Both the position numbers and the translations under genes were made by a program. 64,000 bases of DNA, from NCBI RefSeq assembly GCF_024586455.1, contig NW_026090925.1, positions 124,001 to 188,000 of the forward strand. Reading direction: 5' to 3'. Under the pieces are notes generated by a model that did no database searches, was not told the origin of the DNA, and saw only the letters and a program-made list of their open reading frames with translations. This DNA is from Bactrocera neohumeralis. Lineage: Eukaryota; Arthropoda; Insecta; Diptera; Tephritidae. Shown piece by piece: positions 12,134 to 24,126 of this stretch (position 1 is its first letter; every line of letters starts with the position of its first letter).

Positions 12134-13923
12134 TGGTCCTTCGAGCCTCACAGAGAGGCACTATTGGAGAAACAAACAACATTAAATATACATCTACTAG
12201 TTTGGTGGCAAAATAAACAAAAAGAAAAAACCGAATAAACTACATATGTAATTGCAGTGACCCAAGCAGAACAAAAAAAAAACAAAACAAAGTGACAAAA
12301 AACAAACCAATTTCGGTAACATTGTGAAGTGATACAAAGTGCAGAAACGACCAAAAACAAAAAAGAAAACCAAAGCTGCGGTACTTACGAAACCAAAGCA
12401 TATTTAATTTTACAAAAACAAAAAACATTCAAAACTGCACAAGTACAAAAAAATCGGGCGCGAAAACTTAAAGCACATAAACAATAACACAAAAAAAAAA
12501 AAAAACGAAACAAACGCGCGCGATTAGTAATACAAAAACAAACATACACAGGAAATCGGACGAGCGAAACTCAAGAACAAACATAAATCGCGCGCAAAAT
12601 CTAAAATTGCCTAAACAATAAAAAACACACAAAAACAAAACAATCGGGCGTGAACAAAAGATAGCTACAAAATATTAAAAACCAAAAATAGAAGGTGTAC
12701 CTGAAAGCGGCTACAAACCTTAAGTGGTGAAAGGAAGAGGAACAAAACGCAGACGGCATAAAGGCAACATATGTACATGCATATGCATATACACATACAC
12801 CTACACAGATCTTGAAGTAACCAAGTGAGCGTATTTAATCCATTTTCCATACTTAATAATATGCATATATGTATACAAAAAGACGGTTTTATATAAAATC
12901 CGTTTTAACAGCACAACAAAGCGGTTACAAACAATATTCCATATATGTATCCAAATGTTTATAAACTTAAATTAAAATTTAATGCCTACATATATGATGA
13001 GCTTACCTTTGTATATTCAAACACAACTATTTAACAAAAACAAAAGTCAGCCAAAATTCAAGTATTTACTTGCAATATTTTCTAGCAATACCCCTCTTCT
13101 GCTTAATAAAGCAGTAAGTAGGATTGCATATAACTAAGTAAGCAAAAGCAAACATTAATAATTATAACATAAACATACCTACATATATGCATATTTACCG
13201 AGTGCAGATAAATTACATACATATACCAAATATAATAAAGTTCATACGGGAGCATACCTGCACATTATCCACTTCGCTTTCGCACTCTTTTCACAGTGCG
13301 AACATACATACATACATACATATGTATGTATGTATATATATACACTCTATGCCGTCTATCTGCCTGTAATCTTATACCCTACACTGGGTACCAAGTAATT
13401 AAAAATTTAAAATTTTAATTAATTTTCAAAAAAAGGGTAATTTTCCGTAAATAACTAAACGGAACGGTAAAATAAAACTCATAGAATACGTTTATTGAAA
13501 CGAATACAAAAAAAAAAATCAGTTTCACAAAATATGCTTAAGTCTGTGAACACAACCAAAAATTATATATATATATAAATTTTAATACTATACATTCAAA
13601 CATACGTACGTACATACATATATGTATGTATATTTAAACATACACAAATATTCAAAGTCCACATTGGCAATTATTCGGCAATACCTCTTGTTCTTTGGCA
13701 AACAAAAATAAGCAGGATTGTGCACAAAAAGCGAATTGATCTCTCTAACGAGCTCTCAATTACGAACAAAGCATAATCAGAAACGCACAAACAATTCGTG
13801 CATACTCATGTAAATAGCGCATTGATCTCTTCAACGAGCTCTCAGTTGCACAAAACATAAGTACAAGTATTAGGGTGTGCCTATATACCGACATATATAT
13901 ATAAAAAAAAAAAAAATACAAAA
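12134..13923 (+). other. BEL-1 leader, non-coding
   Basis: About 1.8 kb between the 5' LTR and gag. It is A-rich on the plus strand, with ACATACAT/ATGTATGT runs (13303-13340, 13600-13635). The open frames here come from base composition. The same leader is found in BEL-2 in reverse, split by two DNA transposons and a mariner. Confidence 0.75.
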
Positions 13924-15240
13924 ATGGTTAATAACGAAAAGAACCAATATACGCCTGTAGGAGCTACACGCTCAAAACAGGCTATTAAATTTATTTCAGA
14001 AAGTGACAGTTTAACAAGATACTGCACTAGATTTGCTTCTTCAACGATTCACGAAAACTCGGAATCGTTACTAGAAATCAAAATTATAAATCTCAACAAT
14101 TTTTGGACTCGCCTCCAAGCGGCTCATGACGCCATAGTAGATTCTGACAGTTCAGATCTACCACAAAATTTTAAATCATCGGCTTACGATATTTACGAAA
14201 ACTGCTTAGACCAATATGAAGAAACGAAAGCTATGATCTCAGATCAATTAAAGCTAATAAGAGCAATTGCACCTACTCTCCACAGTAGAGTAGAGCTGCC
14301 ACAAATGCAATAATATCAAGAGGCAAGTTCAGGCATCCAACTCGAGGTGCCCGCATGTGACACAGAAACATTCTATGGAGGTTATGAAGAATGGCCGTCC
14401 TTCCGGGACATGTTTACAGCCGTTTACATCAACCATCCACAACTATCAAAAGCACAAAAATTGTATCACCTCCGATACAAGACAAAAGGTCAAGCAGGCG
14501 TCATAGTAAAACAGTTCGCATTAAATGACGACAATTTCAATTTGGCTTGGGAAGCTCTAAAAGCCAGATATGAAAACGAAAGAACATTGGTCGATAAGCA
14601 AGTAACGACACTATTAAACTTGCCTAAAATCAAGAAAGAAACAAGTGAAGAATTTGTAACACTACAATCCACTGTTTCTAATTGTTTGTCGATTCTGTCG
14701 ACACAAAATATTCCCACAGACAGCTGGGACCCAATTCTGGTAAACATTTGCACCGCCGCATTACCAGAAAAGTCGTTATTTCTATGGGAGCAATCGCTCT
14801 CATCACGAAAAAAGTGCCCAACGTGACAACAAATGAAAGATTTTCTCACCACCCAATATGAAATTGCGGAAAGGTTAGAAGAAAATATAATTAATACTAA
14901 GAACATTAAACACGACCAAAACCGAAGCTTCAATAGACCCCAAGTCAGTAGCAAAAACAATTTAAACAAACGCTTTCACATAATGCAATCGTTCATATCG
15001 GAACAGTAAAAGCAAACGTCATGCGAACTATGTAAAAGAGGGCATAAACTTGAAACTTGCGAGAAGTTTAAAAAATTAAGCATTAACGAAAGGAACAACT
15101 TTGTCAGATCAAAAAGACTCTGCACAAACTGCTTGTCCCATACACACAATCTGAAAACTTGCAAAAGCAAATTTAATTGCTTATATTGTCACAAAAGACA
15201 CAATTCTATGCTTCATTACAGCAGATATTCTATCCCATAG
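13924..15240 (+). pseudogene. BEL/Pao gag (DUF1759-type), broken
   Basis: The Gag protein would package the element RNA into virus-like particles. The start ATG 13924 follows AAAAA. The first block (to 14313) ends at a stop where BEL-2 reads on (PQEDSQKASS). The second block, 14347-14826, has the DUF1759 signature around EEWPSFRDMF and ends at a TGA in place of TGG. Zinc-knuckle cysteines follow at about 15020-15190 (CELCKRGHKLETC, CTNCLSHTHNLKTC, CLYCHKRH), with another stop just before them. At least three lesions separate the parts, so this copy cannot make full Gag. Confidence 0.85.
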
Positions 15241-16316
15241 CTACCACCACACCAACTCAAGTTGAGAAAAAATCAAATAAATGCCTTAATTCACAATTAA
15301 GGAAATTTCAAAATAGAGGGAAACTTCCCCAAATATCAAACAAAACTAAAGAAGATCAGTATTGTGAGTACTTTTCTACAACCACAACTACTCGATCAAA
15401 TAATGGCCGGTACGTCGTACGACAACCACTAGAGCCACAATTTTGCAATACCCCACATAAAGGTATAAAAAACAAAGTCAGAGTTACCTCTGACAATCCA
15501 AATTGATAAAAGCATATACAACTTTTCAGCCCCGCAGGATGGCGTTCGCCAATAATGAAAAAAAAAATAATCTGAACAGATCCTAGAGCGGTGGCGGGCT
15601 ACCAAACGCCAAATTAAGGCATACATAAAACCATAAAATATAACACCGTTGCATCAAAAAGTCGACACTGTTCGTAAATTTTCAAAATAAATAAAATCTT
15701 AAACAAAATTATGGTTCAACGAGCACCATATGCCCAATGCGATAGTGTGACGCACCTAGACTTACCAAAAGCAAAGGTAGCTCTTATCGCACGTACATAA
15801 GCGCTCCTCATAAGGGTAGTTGGTGAGAATCTACTGAACCACTTGAACATCCCACCTAAAAATTATAATTCTAAATGAAGCCGTTCGCAATTACCGGCCA
15901 CTCTCTCGCAAGATCCCTCTATTGTCACAGTCCTAACTCCAGGGCTAAGGAGTACCCATTCTGGCCATATCGTGGAGTTACTATCCTTCATAAGCCGATC
16001 ATAAATTAAATATCATAACAAATTACAACAATTGCTAATAACACAGAAAAGCCAAATAATAAATAACCCGCAAAATAAAGTTTCTTCTCTTAAGCATCTA
16101 TTTGCATTTTAAAATTTATATTCAAATATTTACATGCAATATATTTTAAACCAAAAGCTGTTTTCCACATACACGAATAAATGTGACAATATTACAACGC
16201 CATTATTAAATACTTTTGCTGTCAAATCCATGCTACTCCATCAGCAGTACGGCGAAATACGTGCAACAACATATGTTTGGAATACTAGGCAAAATATTCG
16301 CCTAGGGGGCCCAGGA
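15241..16316 (+). other. BEL-1 pol remnant and 3' untranslated region
   Basis: Bases 15380-15505 resemble the start of BEL pol (GRYVVR-L-LEP style). At about 15515 the sequence jumps to a block CCCGCAGGATGGCGTTCGCC normally near the end of the element. BEL-2 has the same junction in reverse (47760-47930). No reverse transcriptase or integrase is present. The rest is non-coding up to the purine tract. Confidence 0.7.
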
Positions 16317-16865
16317 TGTTTAAATGAGTTAATCCTCCCCCTCACACAACCTGTGAAAACTGGCGCACCCTAATACGCCAGCGCAATTCACCATAGCTGT
16401 TGACACTTCAACGCAATTCCCCACACCTGTGCTCCTACCCACCAAACAATAAGGATAGACAACAGGAGAGGAGGCCCCTTTCGCATATACATACACTGCG
16501 CCGCGTCGACACATTGCTGATATTTACTCCGACAACAAATCCGCCAGATATCAATACAATTCGTTCTCACAATTCGTTCGATACACTGCGTTCATCAGTT
16601 TTCGGGTTCGACAACAATCCCGTGCGCTGCAGTTAGCAACGATCAACGCCCCACGATCTAGTAATTGGAGCACTAACTTTCGAAATCGGTCAACTTATTT
16701 GTAGCTTTAAATTAACATTATATAAAGCAAAAGGCTGTTATAATAAATTACATTGTTACTAAGAACTTAAGTGACACGGATATTTTTATTATATTGTATG
16801 TGTGTGATAACCATCTAAACATAGTGAAAGTAAAAATAAAAATATACTTGTTGCAAAATTATACA
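16317..16865 (+). repeat. BEL-1 3' LTR
   Basis: A 549-bp direct copy of 11581-12133, preceded by a purine-rich tract and followed by the target duplication GTATG. Confidence 0.92.
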
Positions 16866-17440
16866 GTATGTTTGAATTTTTGTTTCATCTATGTTACCTT
16901 TTTTTAAGGGCACTATGTGAAAATAGTTTTGAGACAAGCGCATTTGAGCTCCGCTCGCGCAAACAGATTATAGGGGGTTTGGCATTCACGACTATAGTAG
17001 TACCCTTTGCATCATCGTTAAGCTCTTTGCTCAGGAAGGCAAATCTTTTGCCATTTAGAATTTCTGGCTTTTTTCAATTTGGTGTGCCTGGTGAAATTTT
17101 TTGGTATTGCCTGCTGATTTTATTGGACTTGATTTTCTGTGTACGTTTGTATAGCGATAACATCAATATGAACAGATGGTTAAATTTTTGCTTGGTATAT
17201 TCTCGCCTTGTATTTTGCTTCCTTCGCTGTCCGAATGCTTGCTGGTGCCTGCCGGCTGGTTGCTGTCAGCAAAGCGTCCTTTGCTTCGTTTCAATTTCAG
17301 CTGATCGCTGCGATGACTCATCATCGCCGTTACATTTTTAATTGCAAGGAGTTGTTCTTGCTGGCTCGGCAAAGCTGAAGTAGGCATTTAAGAAATGCCT
17401 ACGGCCTTGCTGGTGGGGTTCGTTTGGTTTTTTGTTTTCT

Positions 17441-17715
17441 GCAACAAGATAGTGTTCCGAGTCAAAATGAGCACCTCGGAGCGTACACTGGACCGATCTG
17501 GTTGGTGGTTTTTCACTCCAGAGACAACCACGCAGCTAGATTAATTTCCCAATGCTAGAATCTAGTACTATAGATAACCATATATCTTCAAACGTTTGTT
17601 TTTGGCTATCCAGAGGATACTTAGTTTGAGACCGGAAGTCGTGAGCTGTTTGAGTCATATGTAAAAGAACCGTTTCTCCACTCCCAAGTACAGAGAACTC
17701 CATCTTCCATTCCAA
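17441..17715 (-). mobile_element. RTE-like LINE fragment (RTE-C)
   Basis: The reverse strand matches the leader and scattered parts of RTE-A and RTE-B, for example the GGAAGTCGTGAGCTG and CATATGTAAAAGAA blocks shared with 1630-1670, and the CAACAAGATA-GT-TCCGAGTC block shared with 1075-1095. It carries internal deletions and no coding capacity, and adjoins the 5' end of Jockey-A. Confidence 0.6.
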
Positions 17716-18095
17716 CATTACAGTGTAAAAATTTATGAAACTTTGCCACTAAATCAATATTACGTTCAGTTTCGGTTTTTAAAGCTTGAAGAGAGCCTGG
17801 TTTATTTATTAAAGACCAAGACTTCAAATAACCGTCTCAAGGTGTTAAATAACAACTTTTTAGAGGCCAATCAATGTCACAATTTCTTCAAATAATCGAA
17901 ACTTCAAACATTTCTCGCAATTCGGTTGTTGCACGGAGCCCCGTCTTGTTGCACCCAGATGGTTGCAAGACAAACTTCCTCACATAAATGCAATCATCCC
18001 GTCCTGCAATCGGCGTCTGTTTCCAAAACACCGCGTATATGATTTCCGTTTTTCCACCTGACTTTAAACCGTTCAAGTTGGTCAAATCTAATCGT
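17716..18095 (-). pseudogene. Mariner/Tc1-like DDE transposase fragment
   Basis: Shifting between frames on the minus strand, the translation reads IWVQQDGAPCNN, then a DWPLKSCYLTP-like block, then LINKPGSLQALKTE. These match the central and C-terminal catalytic blocks (QQDGA-CH and DWPP-SCDLTP-DF) of mariner/Tc1-type transposases. Frameshifts and stops are frequent and the N-terminus is absent. Confidence 0.55.
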
Positions 18096-19255
18096 GTACA
18101 TACTATGTATGTACTTAATTAAATGGTATTGTTAATAATCTATTATATTTATTCAATGGGTTCAATGCGTGCGAAGAAGGGTTTTCATTTACTACTCCGT
18201 AGCAGCAAAATTTCTAGAATTATTGCTATAGCTACCGCTTTCACTTTGACGTGAGCCATAGCAGATCAATGTAAAAGTATGTGCTCTGTTCTGCTCGGAG
18301 TTTTGTTACGTAAAAAAACTATAGCTGTAGCAATAGCTAAAAATGAAGTGCTGTGCTCTGCTCAGGCGTAGCGGTAGCAAAAAATTGGGAGCGGCAGTAG
18401 AACAGAGCAATCTAAAATTTTAATGTGCTACAGCTCTCGCATGTGTAGCTCACTCATTTGATGTTGTTTTTAATAAAATTTAGCTGACGCGAAGTAAAAT
18501 ATAGCCAAACTAATTTTAATTCTATCGAAACATATTTTAATATAAAGTTTTCTCACCACCTGAAGAAATTTCCCGGGATTAAATTTTAAGGTGTTGTCGT
18601 CATGGAAACCACTTAAAAACTCTTGCAAGTTTTGTATGAAATTAGTAGTTTAAGTTGTACAAAAGTAACTTTAAGAGTATATTCAAAACTCATAATTACT
18701 TTTTTCAACTTTACTTGTTCTGCATTATAAGCTATTCGAGAGACAAAGATATTTTAATTTCTGCAAAAATTGATTGATTTACTTATGTATGTATATTTTG
18801 ATATTAATTCATGGGCAAAATTCCGATTTGTTTAGCGCCGCGATCTGCGCCGCGAAAGGGAGTCCTCCTGATTAAAAAATATGCATATATGTACCGCACG
18901 CTTGTTTTACGAGATATTCGAATTTAAAGTTCAAAAATTCCAACAAGCTATTTCATTACATTTAACACACTTTACGAGCATTTTTCACTTCAATTTCTTT
19001 AAACTGTAAATATTTAAACAAATTCAGATTTTACACTCTTTGCAGGTTTTTTAAGTAAGAAATCTATATTTTTAAAATTACTTTTTACACTCGTAGTAGA
19101 CATCATTTATGTACTAACGATTATGAGGAAATGGAGCACTGCTATTTAATAATAAGCAAATATGAACAACTCAATAAAATTCCTCTTTTTCGCTAAAATT
19201 CCTTTTCCTTTATTGAAACATCTTAAAAAATTAATCTTAAATAAATATATGTAGT
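18096..19255. other. AT-rich DNA without a recognised gene
   Basis: I see no coding region. Bases 18190-18460 are unusually rich in TAGC/GCTA and have GTAGCAGCAAAATTT facing AAATTTTAATGTGCTAC, a weak sign of a MITE. Near 18836-18860 a short direct repeat GCGCCGCGA/GCGCCGCGA stands out from its AT-rich surroundings. Confidence 0.4.
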
Positions 19256-19534
19256 CTAAAAAAACTAAAAAACACGCTTTTAAAGCATATCAAACTAAAA
19301 AGTGAAAAATAATTCTTTGTATATACTAACAATAATAATAAAGGAAAAATTCCCGTATTCTTGTGAAAATAGCGTGGAATGCTCGATATATGAAAAATAT
19401 GTCACAAAGCACCCCACGCTTTTCTCACAATAATGCAGGAATTTTTCCTCCATTATTATTGTTAGTTTATACAAAAAATTATTTTTCACTTTTTAGTTTG
19501 ATATGCTTTAAAAGCGTGTTTTTTAGTTTTTTTA
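19256..19534. repeat. Long inverted repeat (hairpin) with about 122-bp arms
   Basis: The arm 19256-19377 pairs with 19413-19534 with only a few mismatches around a loop of about 36 bases. Shared blocks include ACACGCTTTTAAAGCATATC and AGTGAAAAATAATT. Weaker pairing continues outward for about 30 bases. It could be a foldback/MITE element or a source of hairpin RNA. No target duplication is clear. Confidence 0.8.
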
Positions 19535-19713
19535 AACTATATTTATTTTTAATTTTTTTAGTTTGATGTGAGAAACCCCAAATTTGTTAAAATATGAACT
19601 ATGACATGTAGTATTGGTTAAGTAAAACGATAATTAGACAGCATTTAATATCTACTCGTAACCTTTCACTGACTAATTGTTATATTATTTGGGACCAAGT
19701 TTTATTGACGACT

Positions 19714-20548
19714 CTACGACTTATTACTTCTTAATCGAATCATTTCTTCTAAAGTTTCACTGTTGCATGGGATTTTACCTGTCAACTTTGAACAGTCTAG
19801 TTCTTCAGTTCGAATTCCGTCCAAAGATCCCCAACGACTAAGTGCTACATAAGCTTGTCCAGCAGCAAACAGTCGAGAGCCCAGGTAAATTACTACATGA
19901 TCTACTGTACAACCTTGCATCTTATGAACGGTCGACGCCCAACTCAGTATTATTGGCAACATTCGTCTCTCAGCGATTCCATAGCTGTATTTTGCTGGAA
20001 ATTGTATCGACATTGGCTTAATTACGTGTTCACCATCTGAGCCGAAATTAATACGTACTGACGGGATGTCTTCTGCATATACTTGGTCTCTGCGAAAATT
20101 TGGCCAGATAATTTCTGTAACAAACCCCATATTACCATTCACTAAACCTTTTGACACGTCAATATTTGACCTTAACATCATTTTTGCTCCAACGAATATT
20201 TTTAATACATTAGGAAGACCTCCTGTTTTATTGATATCATTCGGTATTACAGTATTTAAGTCCTTATTACCTAAATTTCGAGTAGCGTCAATGAGTTGGT
20301 CTTGTGTTTTAATCGTATAAATAACAGTCCCTTTATCTTGAAAGCTCTTCAGAACTTTTTCATTATGTATAACAATTTGGTCGTTAGTAGGGTAAATCCT
20401 TAAAGCTTTCTCAATCGAGAATTCTTCAGTGGTATCTGTTGACACTTTTTCAAGAAGAACTTCAAGATGCTTCGACGTCAACTTTCCATTGTGTTCAAAG
20501 TGTACGGACGTGTTTTTGAATTCGCTCCGTGATTCTAATTTTTGCAAT
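19714..20548 (-). pseudogene. PIF1-like helicase C-terminal fragment
   Basis: The minus strand encodes about 278 codons of a PIF1/RecD2-type helicase from LQKLESRSEF to the stop at 19714. It has the late motifs VHKMQGCTVD and AYVALSRWGSL and an ARNLGNKDLN-type region before them, as in the numerous PIF1-like proteins of insect genomes. The Walker A and B half is missing: homology stops at the Jockey-B 5' end, and the frame continues only into its A-rich leader. It differs from the Helitron-1 helicase, so it belongs to another element or gene family. Confidence 0.7.
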
Positions 20549-20690
20549 AAGTAAGCAAACAAAAATAATAAATAAAAACAAACAAACAAATAATAAAACA
20601 GTGCACACAAACTTTGAATAATAAACATTAACAAATAGTGCACAAAACAAATATATAAAAACAAAAAACAAAACAAAAAAACAAACAATT

Positions 20691-22184
20691 ATGAGTGCTT
20701 CGCAGCCTCAACCGCAAAACCGTAGGCATTCCTTAAATGCCTACTTCAGTTTTGTCGAGCCAACAACAGCAACTCCTGGCAAAAACAAATGTAACGGCGA
20801 TGATGAGTCATCGCATCGATCAGACGAAAGAGAGACTAAGCAAGCGCAGTCAGCAGAAGCAGCAGTAAACAGCAATCGGGCAACAACAAATCCACTGACA
20901 GCAGCCACTATGCAGCCAGCAAGCACCCGGACAGCGAAGGAAAATAAAATGCAAGGTGAGAATGTACCAAGCAAAAAAGGGCCATCAGTTCAGACTGGTA
21001 TTGATCGCTACATTAATGTAAAAAGGAAATTGAGTCCTATTAAAACAGCGGTCAATACCAAAAAATTTCAAGCAAACGCGCCAAACACCAAAAAGCCAGA
21101 AATTCTTAATGGCAACAGATTTGCCTTATTAAGCAAAGGGCCTAACGACGAAGCAAAGGGTACCACCACGGTCGTGAATGCCAAACCCCCTCCAATCTAT
21201 TTGCGTGAGCGTAGCTCAAATGCGCTTGTTTCAAAAATGAGCAATATAATAGGCACAAACAATTTCCACATTGTGCCTTTGAAAAAAGGTAACATAGATG
21301 AAACAAAAATTCAAACATACACTGAAAAAAGTTTCATGGAAATTGTAAAATTCCTATCAAATGATAACAAGAATTACTACTCTTACCAACTGAAGAGCTC
21401 AAAAGGCCTAGTTGTTGTCATAAAAGGTATAGAGTCTTCGGTAGACTCTAACGATGTTAGAGAAGCACTAGAAGAAGGTGGTTTTAGCATTAAATCAGTA
21501 GTAAATATTTTTAACAAGAACAAAGTCCCACAACCAATGTTCAAAATAGAATTGATGCCAGATTCCAACAAATTAAAGAAAAATGAAATACACCCGATTT
21601 ACAATTTAAAATATCTTCTCCATCGCAGAATCACCGTTGAGGAACCACACAAGAGAAATGGTCCAGTACAATGTACAAACTGCCAAGAGTATGGACACAC
21701 GAAAGCATATTGCACTCTACGAAGTGTATGTGTAGTATGTGGTGATCTACATCCAACTTCAAAATGTACTCTTAAAAAAGAGGATTTAAATAAAAAATGC
21801 AGCAATTGTGGAGGAAATCACACTGCTAACTACAGGGGTTGCCCTGTATACAAAGATTTAAAATCGAAGTTGTCACAGGGCATCCAAGCACGTCGTAACC
21901 AAATGATGAATATTCCATCTAATGAAAATATTAAAATCCCCGTCCAAATTTCAAAACCAGTAAATCTTAAGGACAATGCTACACAAGGGAGTTATGCAAA
22001 CGTGGTGAAAGGCAATACTACACAAATGCAATTGCCCCAAAACCAACCAAATGGAAGCGTTGAAACTATGATTTTAAACCTCACCCAATGTATGACACAA
22101 TTTATGGCTTCAATGCAAAATATGATTCAAGAGGTAATCAAATCACAAAACCAAATGTTGCAAACTTTTTTAAGTAAAAAATGA
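20691..22184 (+). CDS. Jockey ORF1 (Gag-like, CCHC zinc knuckles)
   Basis: This 497-codon ORF encodes the RNA-binding protein of the LINE, which would coat element RNA. The N-terminal 200 residues are polar and low-complexity. Three CCHC-type knuckles follow at about residues 323-382: CTNCQEYGHTKAYC, CVVCGDLHPTSKC and CSNCGGNHTANYRGC. The C-terminus is Gln/Met-rich. The frame is fully open from ATG 20691. Its stop overlaps the ORF2 start as ATGA (22181-22184), so ORF2 is probably translated by termination-reinitiation. Jockey-A carries the same protein in broken form. Confidence 0.88.
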   Translation: MSASQPQPQNRRHSLNAYFSFVEPTTATPGKNKCNGDDESSHRSDERETKQAQSAEAAVNSNRATTNPLTAATMQPASTRTAKENKMQGENVPSKKGPSVQTGIDRYINVKRKLSPIKTAVNTKKFQANAPNTKKPEILNGNRFALLSKGPNDEAKGTTTVVNAKPPPIYLRERSSNALVSKMSNIIGTNNFHIVPLKKGNIDETKIQTYTEKSFMEIVKFLSNDNKNYYSYQLKSSKGLVVVIKGIESSVDSNDVREALEEGGFSIKSVVNIFNKNKVPQPMFKIELMPDSNKLKKNEIHPIYNLKYLLHRRITVEEPHKRNGPVQCTNCQEYGHTKAYCTLRSVCVVCGDLHPTSKCTLKKEDLNKKCSNCGGNHTANYRGCPVYKDLKSKLSQGIQARRNQMMNIPSNENIKIPVQISKPVNLKDNATQGSYANVVKGNTTQMQLPQNQPNGSVETMILNLTQCMTQFMASMQNMIQEVIKSQNQMLQTFLSKK

Positions 22185-24126
22185 GTGTATTGAACATTTG
22201 TTTATGGAATGCTAACGGTGTTAACCAACATAAATTGGAACTCATTAGATTTCTGGATGAAAAAAGTATCGATGTAATGCTATTGTCAGAAACTCATCTT
22301 ACGAACAAAAACAATTTCTTTATACCGGGATTTAGACTCTATGTTACAAACCACCCAGATGGAAAGGCACATGGAGGAACAGCAGTGTTGGTTAGAAAAC
22401 GGTTAAATCACCACACATCAGAATCTTATGCCACCGCGCAATTACAAGCTACAACAATAACTATTAAAAATCGCTGCGGGGACTTAAATCTGACGGCCAT
22501 ATACTGCCCACCTCGGTTTAAAATTACAGACATCCAATTCAAAGACTTTTTTGGAACACTAGGCCATAGATTTATAGCAGGTGGAGATTACAATGCAAAG
22601 CACACGTATTGGGGCTCACGGCTAATTAATCCGAAAGGACGACAGCTGTATCAGACTATTATAAATAGGCACAATAACCTTGACATAATATCTCCTGGTA
22701 AGCCGACATATTGGCCTAGTGATCGTAAAAAAATACCAGATTTAATTGATTTTGCTGTAATCAAAAATATAGATAAATCGCTTATAACAGCTGATACAAG
22801 TACTGATCTATCTTCTGATCACTCTCCTGTACTAATAAAGTTATGTGAACAACCCATATTCGTTAATCCAAAAGTAGGTTTGACTTCTTATAAAACGAAT
22901 TGGCTAAAATATAAAAAATACGTGAGTAGCCACATTAATGTTGAGTACAAAATAAATACAGGAAGAGATATTGACGAAAGCATAGAAGAACTCAATGATA
23001 TAATAACTAAAGCAGCTGTCTTAGCAACACCAAACAAAAACTATAAGCCACTTGGTGCCAGAAAAATTACTAACAGAGAAATAGAAAAGCTTGTAAACGA
23101 AAAAAGGCGTGCAAGGCGTGAATGGCAGATAAGTCGCTCCCCTTCCACTCAGCTTCAATTGAAATCAGCTGCACGTAAACTAAAAAAAGCGCTTAAACGT
23201 GAGGAAGAATCCAATACCGAAATGTATATAAAGAAGCTGTGTCCAAATTCAAGCAAGCAAAATTCTCTTTGGAAAGCCCAAAAGTCCCTGAAGCCGCCAA
23301 CTAACTCCAACATGCCTATACGAGACATGGGCGGAAATTGGGCTCGAAGTGACGAGGAAAAGGCTAATTGTTTTGCAAATTACCTAGAAAAGGTATTTCA
23401 ACCAAATTGCCCAAAGAACAACTTCGAGTTGTCCAGCTTACCCAACACAGTTAACGAGTCACTCGAGTCTTTTAAGACTTCACCTACTGAAATTATTAGA
23501 ATAATAAAAGAACTTAAACCAAAAAAGTCACCAGGACATGATAATATTACCCCAAAAATGCTAATTGAGTTACCAAATATTGCTGTAGAAGTGCTCTCTT
23601 CGCTCTTCAGTGCAATTCTTAATCTCGGATACTATCCTATTTCATGGAAAAAGTCGCAGATTATCTTGATAGATAAACCTGGGAAAGATTTAACACAGCC
23701 GTCTTCATACAGACCAATCAGTCTTCTACCCTGTCTTTCTAAAATATTTGAAAAAGTGTTACTATCAAAGATGTCTCCTTTCCTCCACGAAAAAAATATA
23801 ATACCAACGCACCAATTCGGGTTTCGTGAAAAACATAGCACGATAGAGCAAGTAAATAGAATTACTAACGAAATAAGAAAAGCATTTGAGCAAAGAGAGT
23901 ACTGTTCAGCTTTATTTCTAGACGTGGCTCAGGCATTTGATAAGGTGTGGCATGAAGGCCTTTTGTATAAAATTAAAAACATTCTACCTTTAGAATTGTA
24001 TAAAACATTGGAGTCTTATTTAAAAAATAGACAATTTATGGTAAAAGTGGGAGATTTCATATCTGACGAACGACAGATAAGGGCTGGTGTACCCCAGGGC
24101 TGTGTTTTAGGCCCAACTCTATACAT
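22181..24126 (+). pseudogene. Jockey ORF2, endonuclease and first part of reverse transcriptase
   Basis: ORF2 would nick the target and copy RNA into DNA. The AP endonuclease is seen in LSETHLTNKNN (about residue 30), GGDYNAKHTYWGSR and SSDHSPVLI. The reverse transcriptase begins around residue 430 with SPGHDNITPKML and continues through ISLLPCLSKIFEK, FLDVAQAFDKVWH and GVPQGCVLGPTLY. Gypsy-3 then interrupts the frame, and the last codons to 24172 are LTR sequence. The catalytic FADD block lies beyond the insertion at 29571. Confidence 0.88.

Larger units (their letters stand above)
11581..16865 (+). mobile_element. BEL/Pao LTR retrotransposon lacking pol (BEL-1)
   Basis: Two direct LTRs (11581-12133 and 16317-16865) flank the element. 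The 5-bp target duplication GTATG is visible at 11576-11580 and 16866-16870. A primer-binding-type sequence, TGGTCCTTCGAGCC, directly follows the 5' LTR, and a purine tract (CTAGGGGGCCCAGGA) precedes the 3' LTR. The interior has a long A-rich leader (12134-13923), a gag pseudogene (13924-15240), then about 250 bp resembling the start of pol, and then jumps to the 3' end of the element. Almost all of pol is missing. It inserted into Jockey-A ORF1. Confidence 0.9.
1760..17440 (-). mobile_element. Jockey-family LINE, split into four pieces by later insertions (Jockey-A)
   Basis: The reverse strand in pieces 1760-3117, 10007-10135, 11119-11580 and 16866-17440 reads continuously against Jockey-B (20549-30398). 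The first piece holds ORF2 fragments (RT region near 2119-2421 with the QGSVLGPTLY-like block, endonuclease start at 2671-2865) and the ORF1 C-terminus (2875-3099). The next pieces hold the ORF1 CCHC region and centre, and the last holds the ORF1 N-terminus (17163-17387). It has internal deletions and many stops, so it is not functional. The 3' tail is missing: homology stops around 1760, well before the poly(A) seen in Jockey-B. The three interrupting elements are the Helitron, a dispersed repeat and BEL-1. Confidence 0.85.

Noticed and set aside
12148..12850. Several minus-strand open frames rich in Phe, Leu and Cys
   Set aside because: They are the reverse of an A-rich BEL leader; residue bias follows the base composition and there is no conserved motif.
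13303..13340. ACATACAT/ATGTATGT palindrome as a possible control element
   Set aside because: Such stretches recur at many places in the window (for example 13600-13635, 33900-33925, 58855-58870) and look like ordinary microsatellite.
20549..20688. N-terminal extension of the helicase ORF with many Phe/Tyr/Leu
   Set aside because: It is the reverse of the A-rich Jockey-B leader; helicase similarity begins only at about 20548.
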